A DNA stretch of 64,000 nt from Plectosphaerella cucumerina (taxonomy: Eukaryota; Ascomycota; Sordariomycetes; Glomerellales; Plectosphaerellaceae), in contig JAGPXD010000001.1 of assembly GCA_020746995.1 (NCBI GenBank), forward strand, positions 1,426,001 to 1,490,000, written 5' to 3'. This document shows, piece by piece, positions 45,899 to 56,322 of this stretch. The notes beneath the pieces were generated by a model. That model had not been told where the DNA came from and ran no database searches. It was given only the letters and a program-made list of their open reading frames with translations. Position 1 is the stretch's first letter, and each line of letters begins with the position of its first letter. A program made the translations under genes and the position numbers.

Positions 45899-47752
45899 GA
45901 TTGCGGTGTCGTGCTCGGTCGCTCCAAATGTCCGTTGTTCGCTCTGTAGGTCGGGCGTGCTCCGCGTCGGGCAGCCAGAGGGCAATCGGGTGCGAGGGAC
46001 TCGGTTCTTGAGGTTTCAGCTGTCCGCAGCTCGGCGTGTCCTCGAGGGACAAAGGAGGTGATCAATCAATCGGGAGCTTGATCAATGGTCACGACGCAGA
46101 GGTGAAGCGGTCGACGGGCAGGCGAGAGAGGAGGGTCGGGGCGGGATGCGCGGCGTTGACACAATCCCTGTTCGGTTCAAGTGCTCGTAGTAGATCTTCG
46201 CGGCGAGGGAAATTGGCGACTGGGTCGCGAGAGAGGGGCGGGATTCGTTCGTGACACTGTCGTCCGTCCGTCTTCTGCGCTCGCCGAAGTGTCGCGGTCC
46301 ACGGTAAGAATATTACTGAAATATCGTGTTGGCAGAACGCAGGAGTGTCACGGCGGCCCCTTTGTGGGCAAATGGCTTGAGGAGGCTTGGCAGCACCTCG
46401 GCGGATGTTGGCCACGTCGGGTCGGGATGAGGTGGTTGGCAATCCATCCAAGCCATCGTACAAGTCAGCGCAGTGACGCGGTTGTACCGGCCAGCGCTGG
46501 ACCCCGGACAATGGGGCGGGTTCGACAGGGGATCCTGGGGCTGGCAGGTCCGCACGGCTGGAGGCAGTTGGCAGGTGCCAGGTTGGGAAGTTTCCTGAGG
46601 TGGCGCCGCCTCGGGCTGCGAACGGGAAGCTCCTTTCCGTCATTTGACAAGACGGTCCGGAGGGGTTCATCTGGCCGTTTGACGACCTCGCCAGACAGTC
46701 CTTGCAACGAGCACTCAGGGCATGAACGGAGTGCTCTAGTGGCCGACCGGGTTCCTGGCATATGGGAGGCACGCGGGCGGCCTATGACATCGCCAACGTA
46801 ATGCACAAGCACAGAGCACAGGACAGCAAGGCTGTCGTAACGGGGAAAACCACGTCATGCAGGATGACATTGTCAAGAACATCGAGTCATTTGAGGGAGA
46901 CCAGCCACCGACAGTCGGGGACATCAAGTGTAATGCATCAAGTGTGTGCAGCGTGCGGTAGGTAATTGTTCATTTCTAGCTTCAAACAAACGACCAACAC
47001 GGACAGGACTGAAACAGCAAGCCATTGCAGGAACAGATGCTGCCACCCAACAAACTGAAGCGCACAGACTGTACGCAGAATGTCATCGAGATAGCTTCAA
47101 CCCCACGATCCAGACAAAAAAGACAACGAAAAGAAAAAGGGCCAAGCACTTGCTGGCCCCATCAGACCTACCTCGATTTTCTCTCATTTCAGAACAGGAT
47201 CAGATATGCCTTTCATCGCGTCCGATATATGTAACAAGGTCGTGGTCGAACGCCTATGTCATGGCCCCAACGTCCTTCGCAACTCTGCCCTGAAGCCCCC
47301 GAAGGGGAGAGCTCGGAAGCTCCAGTCGAAGGGGCACATCATATTATCCCACTGGCTTTCATCATCTAGAAGAAGAGGTGTTAGAGACGGCGCAGACAGA
47401 CGTTGGGTGTGGTTGGGGCAAATTGTACGTACATTTGTTTGAAATGGAGAAATCATGAGGAGAAAAAGAAGAAAAATTCGGGGACGCGCCAGGGCGCGCT
47501 GCCTTTTAAGGAGTGGGCAGGGGTGCCTGAGGTACACAATCACCCCGCGCCCCAGTGTGGCGGCCGATGTACCTTGAAAGTGGGGCACTCGTTGGAGCTC
47601 GAAGCTCGACCGACAATGTCAAGTCACCTCACTTTCGACATCCAAACATCACGAGACAGCCTCCAGACGAGACTCTGCGCAATTGCCATTCCTGTGCTGG
47701 CATATTGGCATATCCAGCTGTCCTATCCCTCAATTGACCTCACAATATCCCG
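45899..47752. promoter_or_regulatory. Divergent intergenic region (AP180 / mitochondrial AspRS)
   Basis: 1.85 kb between outward-facing starts. Open frames of up to about 227 codons on either strand have no domain character. It probably holds both promoters; nothing else is recognised. Confidence 0.45.
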
Positions 47753-49886
47753 ATGCTGCGACAAGGCAGCTGCTCCTGTCGTGGTCTGCCCACCCGACTC
47801 CGGCACGCTGCGCCAGTCCTGCGACAGCCATGGACAGCCACGATACCCCGAGCCGGAGCCCGCGCATATTCCCAGAAGTCGCCAGAGCGCCTTTCAGATA
47901 GCAAGGCGCTGTCGGACGAGTTCAAGAGCCTCCGTGAGCACCACCAGACTCCACGTCGCCTCGCGCATCCCGGCTGACCAGCGGAACCACCCAGTCTTCT
48001 ACCCCAAGACGTCCCCGAGAGACAGCTGGAAGCCCGGCCAGTCGTCAGTAACAGTTCACGGCTTCATAAGCAAGGTCAGAAAGGTGTCGAAAGACCTAGC
48101 TTTTGCAAATATCGAGCGTCAGAATGGGGAGCTGGCAGGGCAGATCTGTGCCAAGGGACCTGCGCAGATGGAGGCACTCCGCCGGATCTTGCCCTACAGC
48201 GCCGTCGTCGCGACCGGGACGACGACAGACCAGTCCTCGCCGGACCGCTTCGATATGGAGCTCGAGTCTATTCAGCACCTCAACCCCTTCCCCAAGGACA
48301 TCATCGTGTCCGCCGACGCCGTCTTCCCTCCCTCGGCGCGACACCTCCAGCTGCGCTTCCACGCCAAGCTCAAGGAGTCCATCCGGTTCCGGGCCTTCCT
48401 GAAGACATCCCTCAGCCAGACCATGAACTCTCTCGGTTACCTAGATGTTGAGACACCAACACTATTCAAGTCCACCTCCGAGGGCGCCCGCGAGTTCATC
48501 GTGCCCACACGGCGTCCTGGCTACGCGTACGCCCTGCCGCAGAGCCCGCAGCAGTACAAGCAGGTGCTGATGGCGTCCGGTCTCGGGGGCTACTACCAGT
48601 TTGCGCGGTGCTACCGCGACGAGGACAACCGCGCCGATAGACAGCCCGAGTTCACGCAGATGGATCTGGAAAAGTCCTTTGCGACCGGCGAGGCCGTCAT
48701 GGCCGACGTAGAGGCTGTCGTCAACGCCACGTGGGATGCCATCAGGCAGTCGTACTCGCTTCAGGAAGACGAGACGTCCTTCATTCCGGTGAGGAAGAAT
48801 GCTGGCACCAAGGGCGAAGGCAGCACGGCAGGGGAGTACCCGACGATCAGCACGCCATTCCCGAGGATGACGTATCAGAGCTGCATGGACAAGTTTGGTA
48901 TCGACAAGCCCGACCTGCGGATACCCAACGAGATTGCGCGGCTCGATGGTCACCTCAGCTCAAACTTTGTCGGCATGATCTCGCACCTCGAGGCGCCTAT
49001 CGTTGAAGCGTGGAAGCTCAGCCTCGGGGAAGACGTTGATCGCAAGGAGGCACAGGCGTTTGTCGTCTCCTTCCTCGAAGGCCTGGATAAGGAGTACTCT
49101 AAGAACCCCGACGGTGCCCCGCAGGCCCTGGTGTACGACACGAGTAAGCCCCTCGAAGGCTTCTCGGCGCTCGGTCCCGACGGCTTGCGGGCCATGCAGG
49201 AGGCGGCGTCCCCCGGGTCGGGCCTGTCTGAGCTGGAGAACGGCGATATCGTCGTCTTCCAGGCGCGGCAGGACCGACCTCACCAGGGCGGCTCGACCAA
49301 GCTGGGCGACGTCCGCTCCCTCATGCACCAAGCAGCCGTCGAGGCTGGCCTCGTCGAGAAGGACAACAGCTTCCACTTCCTCTGGGTCACAGACTTCCCC
49401 ATGTTCACCCCACAGGAGGAGGTCGACGTCGGCCAGGGAGGCCAGTCGGGCTTCTCAGCCACGCACCACCCCTTCACGGCGCCGTTGACCGCCGAAGACG
49501 TCGAACTTCTCTTCACCGACCCCCTTCGCGCCAAAGCGGACCACTACGATCTCGTCCTCAACGGCGTCGAGCTCGGCGGCGGCAGCCGCAGGATCCACGT
49601 CGCCAAGATGCAGGAGTTTGTCTTCCGCGACATTCTCAAGATGGACAAGGACCGCATGGCCGAGTTCTCTCACCTGTTGAAGGCCCTGCGCGCCGGATGC
49701 CCGCCGCACGCCGGTTTCGCCCTGGGCTTCGACCGCTTCGCCGCCATGCTGAGCGGGTCTCGCTCGGTGAGGGACGTCATTGCCTTCCCCAAGAACAACA
49801 AGGGCGTTGATGAGTTCGCCAGCGCGCCTGGACCGATCTCCAACCAGGTTCTCAACACGTACAACCTAGAGCGGAGGAAGCGGTGA
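47753..49886 (+). CDS. MSD1: Mitochondrial aspartyl-tRNA synthetase
   Basis: 690 aa from exons 47753-47933 and 47995-49886. It charges mitochondrial tRNA-Asp with aspartate. Exon 1 is an Arg-rich, acid-poor presequence (MLRQGSCSCRGLPTRLRHA, ending near RAYSQK), as expected for matrix import. The 61-nt intron has a GTGAGC donor and a CTGAC branch site; using the second AG (47994) keeps frame into FYPKTSPRDSW. The class II bacterial-type AspRS body follows: an OB-fold anticodon domain, GAREFIVPTRRPGY, motif 2 FARCYRDEDNRADRQPEF, TQMDLE, a GAD-type insertion, and motif 3 GFALGFDRFAAMLSGS with SVRDVIAFPKN. A longer unspliced frame from 47403 starts with TTG and lacks a presequence, so it was rejected. 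Confidence 0.93.
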
Positions 49887-50091
49887 GAACATCGTACAAT
49901 ATTGTAGAGATGGCTTGTAAGTTACGGCATATACCACGATGTAAAGATATTGTAGAGATAATCGCATCACATTGCATAGGAAAGCGCAGCATATTCGTGA
50001 CCATGTATTTGCCGTTCCATATTCCAAATTAACGCTCATAGTAATACAACGTGTCGTTCAGTCGTCCCGAATCCCTTCATTGATTCAGCTC

Positions 50092-50370
50092 CTAAGAGCG
50101 CTTCCACTGTCCAGCGTCCTCGACGCCCTTGCCGGCCGAGTTGGCGGCGTTCTCGACGCCGGTGCCGATGTTGCCGAGGCCGTCGCCGATGGGGCGGCCG
50201 GCAGAGCCAGTGGCTCCGGTGATGGTGTCGCCGACACCGCGGGTCGCTGCGCCCGTGACGTTTCCGACGGTGCGGGAGACGCCTCCGACGGTGTTACCGA
50301 GGGCGGAGGTGACGAACTTGACGGCGCCGGTGGCGCCGTTGTCCTCTTGCTTGGAGAATTGGTTGTTCAT
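50092..50370 (-). CDS. Small glycine-rich LEA-like protein
   Basis: 92 aa, single exon. The sequence after the first 15 residues is a run of Gly/Thr/Val/Asn-rich degenerate repeats (ALGNTVGGVSRTVGNVTGAA, TRGVGDTITGATGSAG, GTGVENAANSAGKGVEDAG), hydrophilic and amphipathic. It resembles small LEA-like or stress/conidiation proteins of filamentous fungi. No signal peptide or cysteine. The ATG at 50370 follows a CACCGCAACC leader. An in-frame ATG at 50481 would add 37 Pro/Ser/Thr-rich residues that look like translated leader. Role in desiccation or membrane protection is inference. Confidence 0.75.
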   Translation of the reverse strand: MNNQFSKQEDNGATGAVKFVTSALGNTVGGVSRTVGNVTGAATRGVGDTITGATGSAGRPIGDGLGNIGTGVENAANSAGKGVEDAGQWKRS

Positions 50371-51352
50371 GGTTGCGGTGGTGGGTTGTTTGTGTGGAGA
50401 GGTTGGAGAGTAGTGGTTTGTTTGTGTTTGGCTTGGTAGTGCTGGTGAGAAGTCTGGAGTGAAGGAAGGCAGATGAGCCATTAAATAGGTGTTTCCTGGC
50501 TCTTTCCTTCAACGTGATGCACGAGTTCGATGCTGATTGTAGCTGCCGCGACCCCCCGGCATCGTGTGACGTCAGATGCTTCAGGGTCCAGAACAGGAGG
50601 GTGTGGCTGATCCCTCACAGGCGCGACCTATCACAGCCACACCACGCGCTGCTTGACATCACTCGCCGGGGCACAGGGGCCAGCTGGGCAGGGGATGGGG
50701 GCCGAGACTGCATGTGATGTGATGTAAGGTGCTCGTAGCTGGCCTGTCGAGGATGATGCGGCCTCGGAAAGTGGTGGAAGGGCGATGAAGGTGGGGAGGG
50801 GTCATGTTGAAGGGACAACGTGGCTCGGAGAGAGACGCATAATGTTCACTGGGAAAATCCTGGCACTTCTTCGTCTGAAGAATGGCATGAATGCAGGATG
50901 TAGGGACCTTTGAGAGATGGTCGTTGCTTGGGTTGCAATGAGGCTCTATCGGCGAGTCAAACTTTGGTAGCGAGAGGCGCCAGATTGCCGGGGACTGAGG
51001 CGGCCCCTCATATTTTGCAAGAGTTTGTCACCATCCATCCAATGAGCCACAATGGCTCAACTGGTTTCTCCCCGATCGTATAGTGGCTAGTATGCCAGCT
51101 TGTCACGCTGGAGACCGGGGTTCAATTCCCCGTCGAGGAGTTCTTTTTGACTTTTCTTCCCACCATCAACACATAGTGTCCCAACTTTTTTCTTGTGATG
51201 GGTGTCTCATCATTCTCTAGCAAGTCCGGTTTTCTGCAACAATCAAGCTCTGCCAAGGTTTCGCTTATGCCTCGCGTCCCTCACATCTTCCAGGCATCCA
51301 CAGCCGATGCAGGCGATCGCCACCATCGACAGTCCAGACCCTTGACCGTGTC
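50371..51352. other. Intergenic region containing tRNA-Asp
   Basis: Apart from the tRNA at 51069-51140, the 982 nt contain the LEA-like gene promoter and no other feature I can support. Confidence 0.5.
51069..51140 (+). tRNA. tRNA-Asp (anticodon GTC)
   Basis: 72-nt intronless cloverleaf. Acceptor strand TCCCCGA pairs with TCGAGGA except for one C-A mismatch at the fourth pair. D arm is GTAT/GTAT-like with GG in the loop; anticodon stem CCAGC/GCTGG carries loop TTGTCAC with anticodon GTC at 51102-51104. The T arm is CGGGG-TTCAATT-CCCCG. The discriminator base is G73, the Asp identity base. A short T-run at 51144-51148 would terminate Pol III. It is a nuclear-type tRNA, so its partner is the cytosolic synthetase, not the mitochondrial enzyme encoded about 1.2 kb upstream. 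Confidence 0.95.
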
Positions 51353-51883
51353 CTAGCCGCTGTGGCTCATCTCCTCCCCCGACATGACGATCGTCGCAGA
51401 GGTCTGCTCCATGATCATCGTGCTCTCCAGCGTCATCTCGTCCAAGTTGTGGCGTTCGTCGACCTCCATGTCGTCGGCGGAAGCCACCAGCGCAGCCACT
51501 TGCGCATGGCCGGCGTCCTCGATCTCCCGCGTTTCGACCAGTACCATACTGCGATCGGTGTGCAGCCTTCCCTCCACATTGGCGGAGGATATGTCATCCG
51601 GCCGCGTGGCTGCGGCTTGGGCCTCGATTTCCTGCTTCTGGCGCATGCTAACGCGCTGCTGCACCGCGGCAATGTCCAGCCACACTCCCTGCTGGTAGGA
51701 CTCGGGCCGATCGGATGAGCTCTTTTTGGGCACGTTGTACGCAGTTTGGAACAGGGGGTACTGTGGCAACGATGATTAGCGGCGTTCTCCGGATCCTTGA
51801 TGCCCTTGGCAACGGGAGGGCTTTATGACGGAGCAACTTACCGTCGGTATGGACGCACCAAAGGGGGCTCTTGCTGGCGGCAT
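51353..51883 (-). CDS. Small unknown protein, 149 aa
   Basis: Two exons: 51883-51842 (MPPARAPFGASIPT) and 51760-51353, joined across an 81-nt intron (GTAAGT...CCACAG) in phase 0. I do not recognise the family. The N-terminal part (YPLFQTAYNVPKKSSS) looks like a conserved short motif. The middle contains a possible helix rich in Gln and Ala (VSMRQKQEIEAQAAA). The C-terminus is acidic and rich in Met, Glu and Asp. No signal peptide, transmembrane segment or cysteine. A further upstream exon cannot be excluded. It is divergent from the ornithine cyclodeaminase-like gene. Confidence 0.6.
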
Positions 51884-52710
51884 CTTTGCGTCTCGATGGT
51901 TTCTGGTGTTGAGGTATTGTGCTAATGTTGTTACGCAGGCAGATTGTCGGTTCTTTCTGGTAAGAGACGTTCCCAACTGACTTGATAAAGTACCGCTTCG
52001 AGTGCCTTGTTTGGTTGAGGCGATCGTTGCAGGTCAGTAGGTAACTAACCATCTGGTGTCTGATGAAGGGGGAGAAGGCAGGCGCCAGGGAGGGACTTTC
52101 TTCAAGTGGCTTTGTGGTTGCGTAAACCCGTATTTCTCCTTCCTTCCGTCGAGTTCAACTGCATAACCCGCCTGCCTTGCCTATTTCACTCGATCCGACT
52201 TCATATCTGGTTACCATTGATGGAGGTCCTCACGGGAGGGTTGGACTTTTTGATACATTTAGGTCAGCTGAAAAGCATGCGACCTGAATAATTCGCAGTC
52301 ATACCAAGGGCTAGCCGTGTTGGCGCAGCGTGCTCATTGCTTGCCCCTATTCCGACTTCCCGAGAGTCGATTTGATGTTTCCACCCTGGGCCGGGGTGTT
52401 TCATGTCGAGAAGCACCACGAACAATTTACGACATCACATCGCACACGCCTTGCAGAACAATCTATCAGAGGTCTTCTCGAATTAACAATCAATATGCTA
52501 TTGAATCCGACCTGGCGAGTAGCATCACATCGCCAAGGGGCCGGATGACCGACCCGAGGCCGACATTGTGGGGTCTCCGACTCCTGCTGACAGCGGCCCG
52601 CTGACACCGGCGGATGAGGGGAACCTCACTTCAAGTTCACCTCACCCACCACTCTCACGTTCTCGACAGACCAACCCCTTTCTTTTCTTCAACCCCTATC
52701 AAATAACAAA
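51884..52710. promoter_or_regulatory. Divergent intergenic region (unknown / OCD-like gene)
   Basis: 827 nt between outward starts. The last 100 nt are a CT/CA-rich leader before 52711. No coding exon is evident, although an extra 5' exon of the minus-strand gene could lie here. Confidence 0.4.
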
Positions 52711-53718
52711 ATGCTGATTCTCAAGAACTCAGACGTTGAGGCTCTCCTCAACAACCTCTCCACCAAAGACTGCCTCGCTCTCCTCGAACAGCTGCACAAC
52801 ACCCTCCGAGAGTGCACCACCTCCCGTCACGTCGCCGACTCGGCCATCCACCAGCCAGCCCGTGAGGTCATTTCCACCAAAGATGGGAACACGACGCTCT
52901 TCATGCCGTGCTCGGTAACCTCGTCGACGGCCATCAAGATCGTCACCGTCAGCTCCGGCGGCCTCAAGGGGTGCATCAACATGTTCTCCCCCGACGGAAA
53001 GCTCCTCGGCCTTCTTAACGCCGAGCAGATCACGGCTTTCCGAACCACTCTTGCCGTCATGATCCCCTACCTTCGGTTTCCCCGTCAGAAGTCCAACATT
53101 GTCGTCTTCGGTGCCGGGAAACAGGCCGAATGGCACGTCCGTCTGGCGCTGCTGCTGGGGGAGGACGTAAAGCGCATCACCGTCGTCAACCGGTCCTCGC
53201 CCCGGGGTATCGAGGCTCTGTTCGAGACTCTGAAGAAGGACCACCAGAACGTTCGCTTCGATGTGCTTCTCAAGAGTGCGGATGACTACGACGCGCAGCT
53301 GCGGAGCCGCCTGGAGGAATCCGACGTAATCTTCTGCTGCACGCCGGCCACGACGCCGCACTTCCCCCATGCCTACCTGGGTGTCAAACCCCGGTTCATC
53401 TCGCTCATCGGATCTTACAAGCCGTCAATGCGGGAGATCGACTCGGAGACGCTGCTGTCAGGTGGCACCATCTTCGTGGACTCGAAGGAGGACTGCCTTA
53501 TCGAGGCGGGTGAGCTGATCGAAGCCAAGGTGAGCGAGGATCAGCTGGTGGAGATTGGGGACCTGGAGGGTTTTGAGAAGGCCCTCGCGAGCAAGGGTTC
53601 GGAGAGCACCCACGTCTTCAAGTGTGTTGGGTTCGCCATCATGGACCTGCTCGTGGCGCGGGAGCTGCTCTCGCTGGCGAAGGAAAAGGGGGTGGGTCTC
53701 GACATTGGTGACATCTAG
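52711..53718 (+). CDS. Ornithine cyclodeaminase / mu-crystallin family enzyme
   Basis: 335-aa single-exon NAD(P)-dependent enzyme. Family members include ornithine cyclodeaminase (ornithine to proline plus ammonia), alanine dehydrogenase, ketimine reductase and 2,3-diaminopropionate synthase partner enzymes; the true substrate here is not decidable. The N-terminal substrate domain includes SSTAIKIVTVSSGG (the K of this region binds the substrate carboxylate in relatives) and LLGLLNAEQITAFRTTLAVM. The Rossmann domain has IVVFGAGKQAEWHVRLALL, a classic GxGxQA loop, then ITVVNRSSPRG. The DVIFCCTPATTPHFP and FISLIGSYKPSMREID segments are typical. The start ATG follows an AACAAA leader. Confidence 0.9.
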   Translation: MLILKNSDVEALLNNLSTKDCLALLEQLHNTLRECTTSRHVADSAIHQPAREVISTKDGNTTLFMPCSVTSSTAIKIVTVSSGGLKGCINMFSPDGKLLGLLNAEQITAFRTTLAVMIPYLRFPRQKSNIVVFGAGKQAEWHVRLALLLGEDVKRITVVNRSSPRGIEALFETLKKDHQNVRFDVLLKSADDYDAQLRSRLEESDVIFCCTPATTPHFPHAYLGVKPRFISLIGSYKPSMREIDSETLLSGGTIFVDSKEDCLIEAGELIEAKVSEDQLVEIGDLEGFEKALASKGSESTHVFKCVGFAIMDLLVARELLSLAKEKGVGLDIGDI

Positions 53719-53909
53719 GCTCGGAGTCTGCCAGCAATATTCGAACAGATGCAAGACATGGAGCTCCAAGTAGTCTCTCTGAACAGTCACGGCTTCTCTA
53801 TGTGCGATAACGTCTGTATTCACTGCAACAGGAGGTCAAGTGCTCGGCACGTCGTGGCCGTCTCCAAAGACCTATCACTCAGGGGTCCACCACAAAGAGA
53901 GTTTGGCCC

Positions 53910-54293
53910 CTACTTCTTCGAAGAGGAGCTGCCGCCGTTGCCGCTGCTGGAAGAGGTCTGGTAGCCGCTGGGGGAGGTGTAGGTGGAGTTGCCCTGGCCG
54001 TCATTGTGGTAGGTGCTGCCATTGGGGTTGGAGTAGTAGTAGGATCCATCCCTGAGAAGCTGGTCAGCATGGCATGTCGATGACCGTCTGGTGAAGGGCA
54101 ACTCACTGGTTGGAGTAGTGGTACGAGTTCTGGTTCGGGGCGTCCGAGCCGTAGTCGCGGGCGCAGTAGTGGTTGCCCTGGGGTCGACAGTCAGCGGGGC
54201 TCGTCCTGCGAGGGGCATGGCGGGGAGCATGATGGCTTCACATACCTGGTCGTTGGTGCCGGAGCTCTTGTAGGAGTAGTCCTTGTCGCCCAT
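53910..54293 (-). CDS. Tyr/Ser/Asn-rich small protein, 86 aa
   Basis: Three short exons (54293-54246, 54177-54107, 54051-53910) separated by 68-nt and 55-nt introns with GTATGT/CCCCAG and GTGAGT/CTCAG signals. The product begins MGDKDYSYKSSGTNDQGNHY, carries one cysteine, then repeats of the Y-S-N type (NQNSYHYSNQ, GSYYYSNPNGSTYHNDG) and ends in a Ser/Gly tail with KK. It is intrinsically disordered and without a signal peptide. I do not recognise a function. The regular splice sites and coherent composition across exons make it a real gene; unspliced, the frame would read unrelated sequence. Confidence 0.75.
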   Translation of the reverse strand: MGDKDYSYKSSGTNDQVCEAIMLPAMPLAGRAPLTVDPRATTTAPATTARTPRTRTRTTTPTSELPFTRRSSTCHADQLLRDGSYYYSNPNGSTYHNDGQGNSTYTSPSGYQTSSSSGNGGSSSSKK

Positions 54294-55492
54294 TGTGGAT
54301 GGGTGTGAGGTTGGTATGATGTGATGAGTCGTGGATGGTGGTGTTTTGGAGAAGAAGGCCTTGGGATGAGGTGAATGGGGGGAAGTGCAATTTATAGGTG
54401 ACAGTCGACGTGGATGCTGGGTATGCAAGATAACGTGCTGCTACTATGAAACCATGTGAATTGAGCAAACGGCAGTGATGCCCCAGCCCCAGCTGGCCAT
54501 CAAACTGGGAATAGTGCGATGCCCCTCTCCTCCGCGACGCCCCGCGACAAACGGAGGAGAGGGGAAGAGCGGGGGGTCCGGATGGCCGCATCAGAGCAAG
54601 CGGGTGTTAGTCTTTCACGCTGGCTGACTTTATTTTGATACTGGCGCTCATCACGGACTTTCAGTCACCGCTCGGCCAAGACATCGGCGCAGTGACAGCC
54701 GTGCCATCTGTGACGTACCACTGGTCTCTAGTTGACCAAGCTCCTGGGTCCCTGCAATCGCTAACGATGTCGTTGAAGTCTGACTCTGGACCATCGTGAT
54801 GGTGTCCGCAGATGGAACCCTCGCTCATCAGTGCCGTTGGCACGGGGAGTGGTCCACCCACTGCCAGTACCTCTCACGGCTCGTCGCCCTCCAACCTACG
54901 GACACTAGGTAGGCAGCTACGCCTTGTAGCAAAGGTCTCTTCCATCCAGACATAACCAGCAGCTGGCGATAGTAAGGCAGCTCGTGGTACACGTTCTTGT
55001 TTGGCGCTCCTGTGGGTTCCTGACGCGGGGCTTGTGGAAGCGCCATGCACGGAATGACCATGGAAAGCTGAGGGATCTAGCTTAGTCTCTGCAGCCATTT
55101 TTTCTTTGCCCCCTCCTCATCACTTGTAGACCTTGGTTTGTAGCAAGAAGCAAGGGTGCTGATTAAGGCAAGCATACCCGTCCGTCGTGGCAACCAACAT
55201 TGCAGAGAACGCGGGAAAGCAAATGACCTTGCATGACACGAATGACATCACAGCATATGGAGGACCGGGAACGGGAACGGATTGACGCTCCAGTCGATCG
55301 ATTTGGAGCTGGTAGTCCAATCATTCCACTATCTGTGCCCAGCACGAAAGTATCCTTCCGATGCAGCCTGCAAGATGCCTAGGCGCCCAGCCAACAAATC
55401 CCAGCTTCGTTTGCCTGACTCCATGCACCCAGATCCAGCTGCGACTTCCATCATGGTGCCAGCCCATGCTGGAGCTGTCCGTCCTGAGGCCC
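54294..55492. other. Intergenic region, nothing supported
   Basis: 1.2 kb upstream of the 86-aa gene and downstream of the basic microprotein gene. Short frames only; none convincing. Confidence 0.5.
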
Positions 55493-55666
55493 TCAAGCAG
55501 ACTGCCGTGGGGCCTCGCCGAGGACGGCGGCCGGCACCTTCCTCTTCTTCTTCTGCGTCTCGAGAACGGCCTTGCGATCTGCTTCGGCCTCAAGCTCCTT
55601 CTTGAGAGCAGCCCGAGTTTGCTTTCGAGTGCGCTCCGAGGCCTTACGCTCGGCACGCTTCGGCAT
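55493..55666 (-). CDS. Basic microprotein, 57 aa
   Basis: A 58-codon frame starting at ATG 55666 and ending TGA at 55493. The product is Lys/Arg/Glu/Ala-rich and mostly helical: MPKRAERKASERTRKQTRAA, then LKKELEAEADRKAVLETQ, and a KKKRKV cluster that matches a classical nuclear localisation signal. The coherent coiled-coil-like composition argues for a real small gene. Function unknown; a nuclear or nucleolar role is inferred from charge. It is divergent from the DUF1776 gene. Confidence 0.55.
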   Translation of the reverse strand: MPKRAERKASERTRKQTRAALKKELEAEADRKAVLETQKKKRKVPAAVLGEAPRQSA

Positions 55667-56322
55667 GATGGCTGTAGTGGTGGGGAGGGAAGCGATGGGT
55701 GGACGTTTGGGTAGAAGTGATCGAGAGCCTGCTGGATCTAGTGAGTGATCGAGAGTGAGTGGATGGATTGATACTGCAGTGAGACTGTCAAACTAAGACA
55801 TCTTGGGCAACTCTTATAGAGACGGCCAGCTGAAGATGTCATATCTCAGTCTTGTCGCCTGGCTCCTTCATTGAACAACCTGGTGGTCACGGATCAGGAC
55901 ATCGTCAAGACATTCAGGGGCTTCAGCCGTGTTCTTTCATGGCGGCCTCAGAGAAGAAGGCCGGAAACACCCCACGGACACGAGATTCTGATGCTTGCAG
56001 CGGGACATTGCAACAGGCAGCTTGTCGGTTGGATAGGAAGACGATGAAGATGAAAATGCCATGTCGAAAAGAGGGCCCCGTTCTTTGTTTACTCCGTCCA
56101 GTCGGCTCCGCATGGCGCCGGACAACGGCCGTGCCACTACCGGCACGTGTGGCCCCACATATTTTCTTATCCTTCCCTTGCTGCCGACTACCGTGACACT
56201 CGACTCCAAATCCAAACAGCTCCGAGTCGCTCTTCTCCAACGTCATTCCCAGGACATCCGAGAAACAACCCCTCCTCAAGCACACCACCTAGTCGCACAC
56301 AGCCAACGGCCATCGAGGAATC
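55667..56322. promoter_or_regulatory. Divergent promoter region (microprotein / DUF1776 gene)
   Basis: 656 nt between the two starts. An open frame from 56061 runs in the leader but is joined to the downstream exon only by reading through the first intron. Confidence 0.45.

Noticed and set aside
45510..46052. 180-codon frame with an N-terminal extension of the AP180 gene
   Set aside because: It reads through intron 1; the true N-terminus is MSGSFEKS in a separate exon.
47403..47752. Upstream extension of the mitochondrial AspRS frame
   Set aside because: It starts with TTG and lacks a targeting sequence; the ATG at 47753 in another frame plus an intron gives a proper presequence.
9780..49886. 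Four unrelated gene models all come to 690 aa
   Set aside because: Checked the arithmetic; the sequences share no similarity, so it is coincidence.
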